From Comamonadaceae bacterium (GTDB lineage Bacteria; Pseudomonadota; Gammaproteobacteria; Burkholderiales; Burkholderiaceae_C): a DNA stretch of 8,324 bases. Of this stretch, positions 7,226-8,324 are shown in pieces (the stretch's first letter is position 1; every line of letters starts with the position of its first letter). A program made the position numbers and the translations under genes. Location: positions 1 to 8,324 of the forward strand of contig JAJTBK010000428.1 of assembly GCA_021286965.1 (NCBI GenBank), in the 5' to 3' direction. Below the pieces are notes generated by a model. The model had not been told where the DNA came from, did not search any database, and was given only the letters and a program-made list of their open reading frames with translations.

Positions 7226-8107
7226 ATGAATATCCCCACCCCCCGCCCTGCCCGCAGCCGCCTGGCCCTGTACCTGGACCTGATCCGCTTCAACCGCCCC
7301 GCCGGCTGGCTGGTGCTGGTCTGGCCCACCCTCGTCGCCCTGTGGGTGGCGGCGGGCGGTTTTCCGGGCTGGCATTTGCTGGTGGTGTTCGTCGCCGGCA
7401 CGGTGCTCATGAGGAGCGCCGGCTGCACCATCAACGACATTGCCGACCGCGACTTTGACCGGCATGTGAAGCGCACGCAGGCGCGGCCCATCACCAGCGG
7501 CGCGCTGTCGGTGCGCGAGGCCGCCCTGGTGGGCGTGGTGCTGGCGCTGGTGGCGCTGGCGCTGGTGCTCCGCACGCGCTGGGAGGCCGTGGCCTGGTCG
7601 GTGCCCGCCGTGGCCTTCACCATTCTCTACCCGTTCACCAAGCGTTTTTTTGCCATGCCGCAGGCGTTTTTGGGCATTGCCTTCAACTTCGGTATCGTCA
7701 TCGCCTTTGCCGCCGTGCAGGGCCAGGTGCCGGGGACGGCCTGGCTGCTGTGGCTGGCCAATATGTTCCTGGTGCTGGCCTACGACACCGAATACGCCAT
7801 GGTGGACCGCGACGACGACCTGAGGATCGGCATGAAAACCTCGGCCATCACCCTCGGGCGCTTTGATGTCGCGGGCGTGATGCTGTTCTTTGCCCTGTGC
7901 CTGGGGCTGACGGCGCTGGCGCTGGCGCCGCTGGGCCTGGGCTGGCCGCTGTGGCTGGGCTGGGGTGCGGCGGCGGCGCAGGTGCTGTGGCACTACCGCT
8001 TGATCCGCACGCGCGAGCGCCCGGGCTGCTTTACCGCTTTTAGCCAAAGCCACTGGATCGGCACAGCGCTGTTTGCCGGCGTGGCGCTGGGCTTTGCGCT
8101 GCGCTGA
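7226..8107 (+). CDS. ubiA: 4-hydroxybenzoate polyprenyltransferase
   Basis: UbiA is an inner-membrane enzyme that transfers a polyprenyl chain from its diphosphate to 4-hydroxybenzoate, the first membrane step of ubiquinone synthesis. The 293-residue product is highly hydrophobic, with about eight to nine likely membrane spans, and matches E. coli UbiA (290 residues) throughout. The first Mg/diphosphate motif is N70-D71-x2-D74-x3-D78 ([20 protein letters not shown]). The second is in [17 protein letters not shown] (186-202). Other family blocks are [17 protein letters not shown] and LYPFTKRF. I chose the ATG at 7226 because the distance to the first conserved block (IRFNRPAGW) fits E. coli. 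The TTG at 7193 would translate the dps terminator and repeat. No Shine-Dalgarno precedes the ATG, and a terminator ends just before it, so how this gene is transcribed and initiated is unclear. Confidence 0.95.
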   Translation: MNIPTPRPARSRLALYLDLIRFNRPAGWLVLVWPTLVALWVAAGGFPGWHLLVVFVAGTVLMRSAGCTINDIADRDFDRHVKRTQARPITSGALSVREAALVGVVLALVALALVLRTRWEAVAWSVPAVAFTILYPFTKRFFAMPQAFLGIAFNFGIVIAFAAVQGQVPGTAWLLWLANMFLVLAYDTEYAMVDRDDDLRIGMKTSAITLGRFDVAGVMLFFALCLGLTALALAPLGLGWPLWLGWGAAAAQVLWHYRLIRTRERPGCFTAFSQSHWIGTALFAGVALGFALR

Positions 8108-8123
8108 TCTACTATTGTTTTTG

Positions 8124-8160
8124 TAGCTGCTAGCGCTTGATGGATAAGCGCTAGCAGCCA
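8124..8160 (+). repeat. perfect 13-bp-stem palindromic repeat after ubiA
   Basis: GCTGCTAGCGCTT (8126-8138) and AAGCGCTAGCAGC (8146-8158) are exact reverse complements around the 7-base loop GATGGAT. The element starts 16 bp after the ubiA stop and is followed by CCAGTTTTA, so it could act as a weak terminator for ubiA. Its first 29 bases are the partner of the diverged copy at 7180-7208, so ubiA is bracketed by the two. It looks like a REP-type dispersed element; copy number elsewhere in the genome cannot be seen here. Confidence 0.8.
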
Positions 8161-8166
8161 GTTTTA

Positions 8167-8303
8167 CCTGATTGGTGATCTGCCTCAGATGTTTACCCCT
8201 ATCCGTTCGGGCTGAGCTTGTCGAAGCCAGGGCGTGATGTGCGAACAGCCCTTCGACAAGCTCAGGGCGAACGGGGTTTGTCTGAGGTGGGTCGCTAATC
8301 AGG
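8167..8303. repeat. 137-bp nested imperfect inverted repeat
   Basis: The inner arms at 8203-8226 and 8251-8274 pair at 22 of 24 positions around a 24-base loop; the left arm contains CTGAGCTTGTCGAAG. Outside them, CCTCAGA (8183-8189) pairs with TCTGAGG (8281-8287), and ACCCC (8195-8199) can pair with part of the GGGGT near 8273-8277. Further out, CCTGATT (8167-8173) pairs with AATCAGG (8297-8303); across the two outer blocks, 18 of 23 positions match. The inner arm is a sequence I remember as a widespread intergenic repeat in proteobacteria. The whole could be a small non-autonomous mobile element or a large terminator. No transposase and no clear target duplication are seen. Confidence 0.75.
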
Positions 8304-8321
8304 GAATTTCATTTAAATTCC
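8303..8321. repeat. small AT-rich inverted repeat
   Basis: GGAATTT (8303-8309) and AAATTCC (8315-8321) are reverse complements around CATTT. The AT content stands out against the GC-rich surroundings. It may belong to a promoter or terminator of a gene beyond the right edge, which cannot be judged from here. Confidence 0.35.
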
Positions 8322-8324
8322 TCG

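Noticed and set aside
7115..8053. 312-residue minus-strand frame opposite ubiA
   Set aside because: It mirrors a membrane protein gene and is a Gln/Arg/His-rich shadow; ubiA motifs on the plus strand are unambiguous.

Overview
The window is high-GC, densely coded DNA, most like a betaproteobacterium of the Comamonadaceae (Acidovorax/Alicycliphilus type). This rests on the GC-rich codon use, the protein families, the order oxyR-dps-ubiA and two intergenic palindromes of a kind I remember from that family; no search was possible. No phage, transposase, CRISPR array or RNA gene was seen. Eight protein genes account for nearly all of it.

Left part (1-4103). The 3' end of a short GspC-like type II secretion inner-membrane protein runs rightward and meets, tail to tail with only 15 bp between, a leftward pair. 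The pair is a PAS-PAS-GGDEF-EAL cyclic-di-GMP protein (upstream) followed after about 25 bp by AMP nucleosidase (amn). The EAL half keeps every catalytic residue I could align, while the GGDEF half reads GSDEF and so looks like a regulatory or weakened cyclase.

Middle (4104-7221). A 118-bp divergent spacer separates that pair from a rightward cluster: a cation diffusion facilitator metal exporter, dtd (D-aminoacyl-tRNA deacylase) and oxyR (peroxide sensor with Cys199/Cys208). These are joined by two ATGA stop/start overlaps, which suggests one translationally coupled operon. dps follows 56 bp later with its own strong ribosome binding site and ends in a UUCG-loop terminator. Metal export, peroxide sensing and iron-sequestering DNA protection sit together, so the cluster reads as a metal/oxidative-stress module; that is inference from gene order.

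Right part (7222-8324). ubiA (4-hydroxybenzoate polyprenyltransferase, ubiquinone synthesis) starts five bases after the dps terminator and is bracketed by two copies of one palindromic repeat. The last 217 bp are non-coding and hold a perfect 13-bp-stem hairpin, then a roughly 137-bp nested inverted repeat, then a small AT-rich hairpin.

The genes themselves are ordinary family members. The parts most worth a second look are the palindromic intergenic elements, the way one of them seems to supply the dps stop and terminator, and several non-consensus active-site residues (CDF, Dps, GGDEF). I saw no convincing evidence for a wholly new system.
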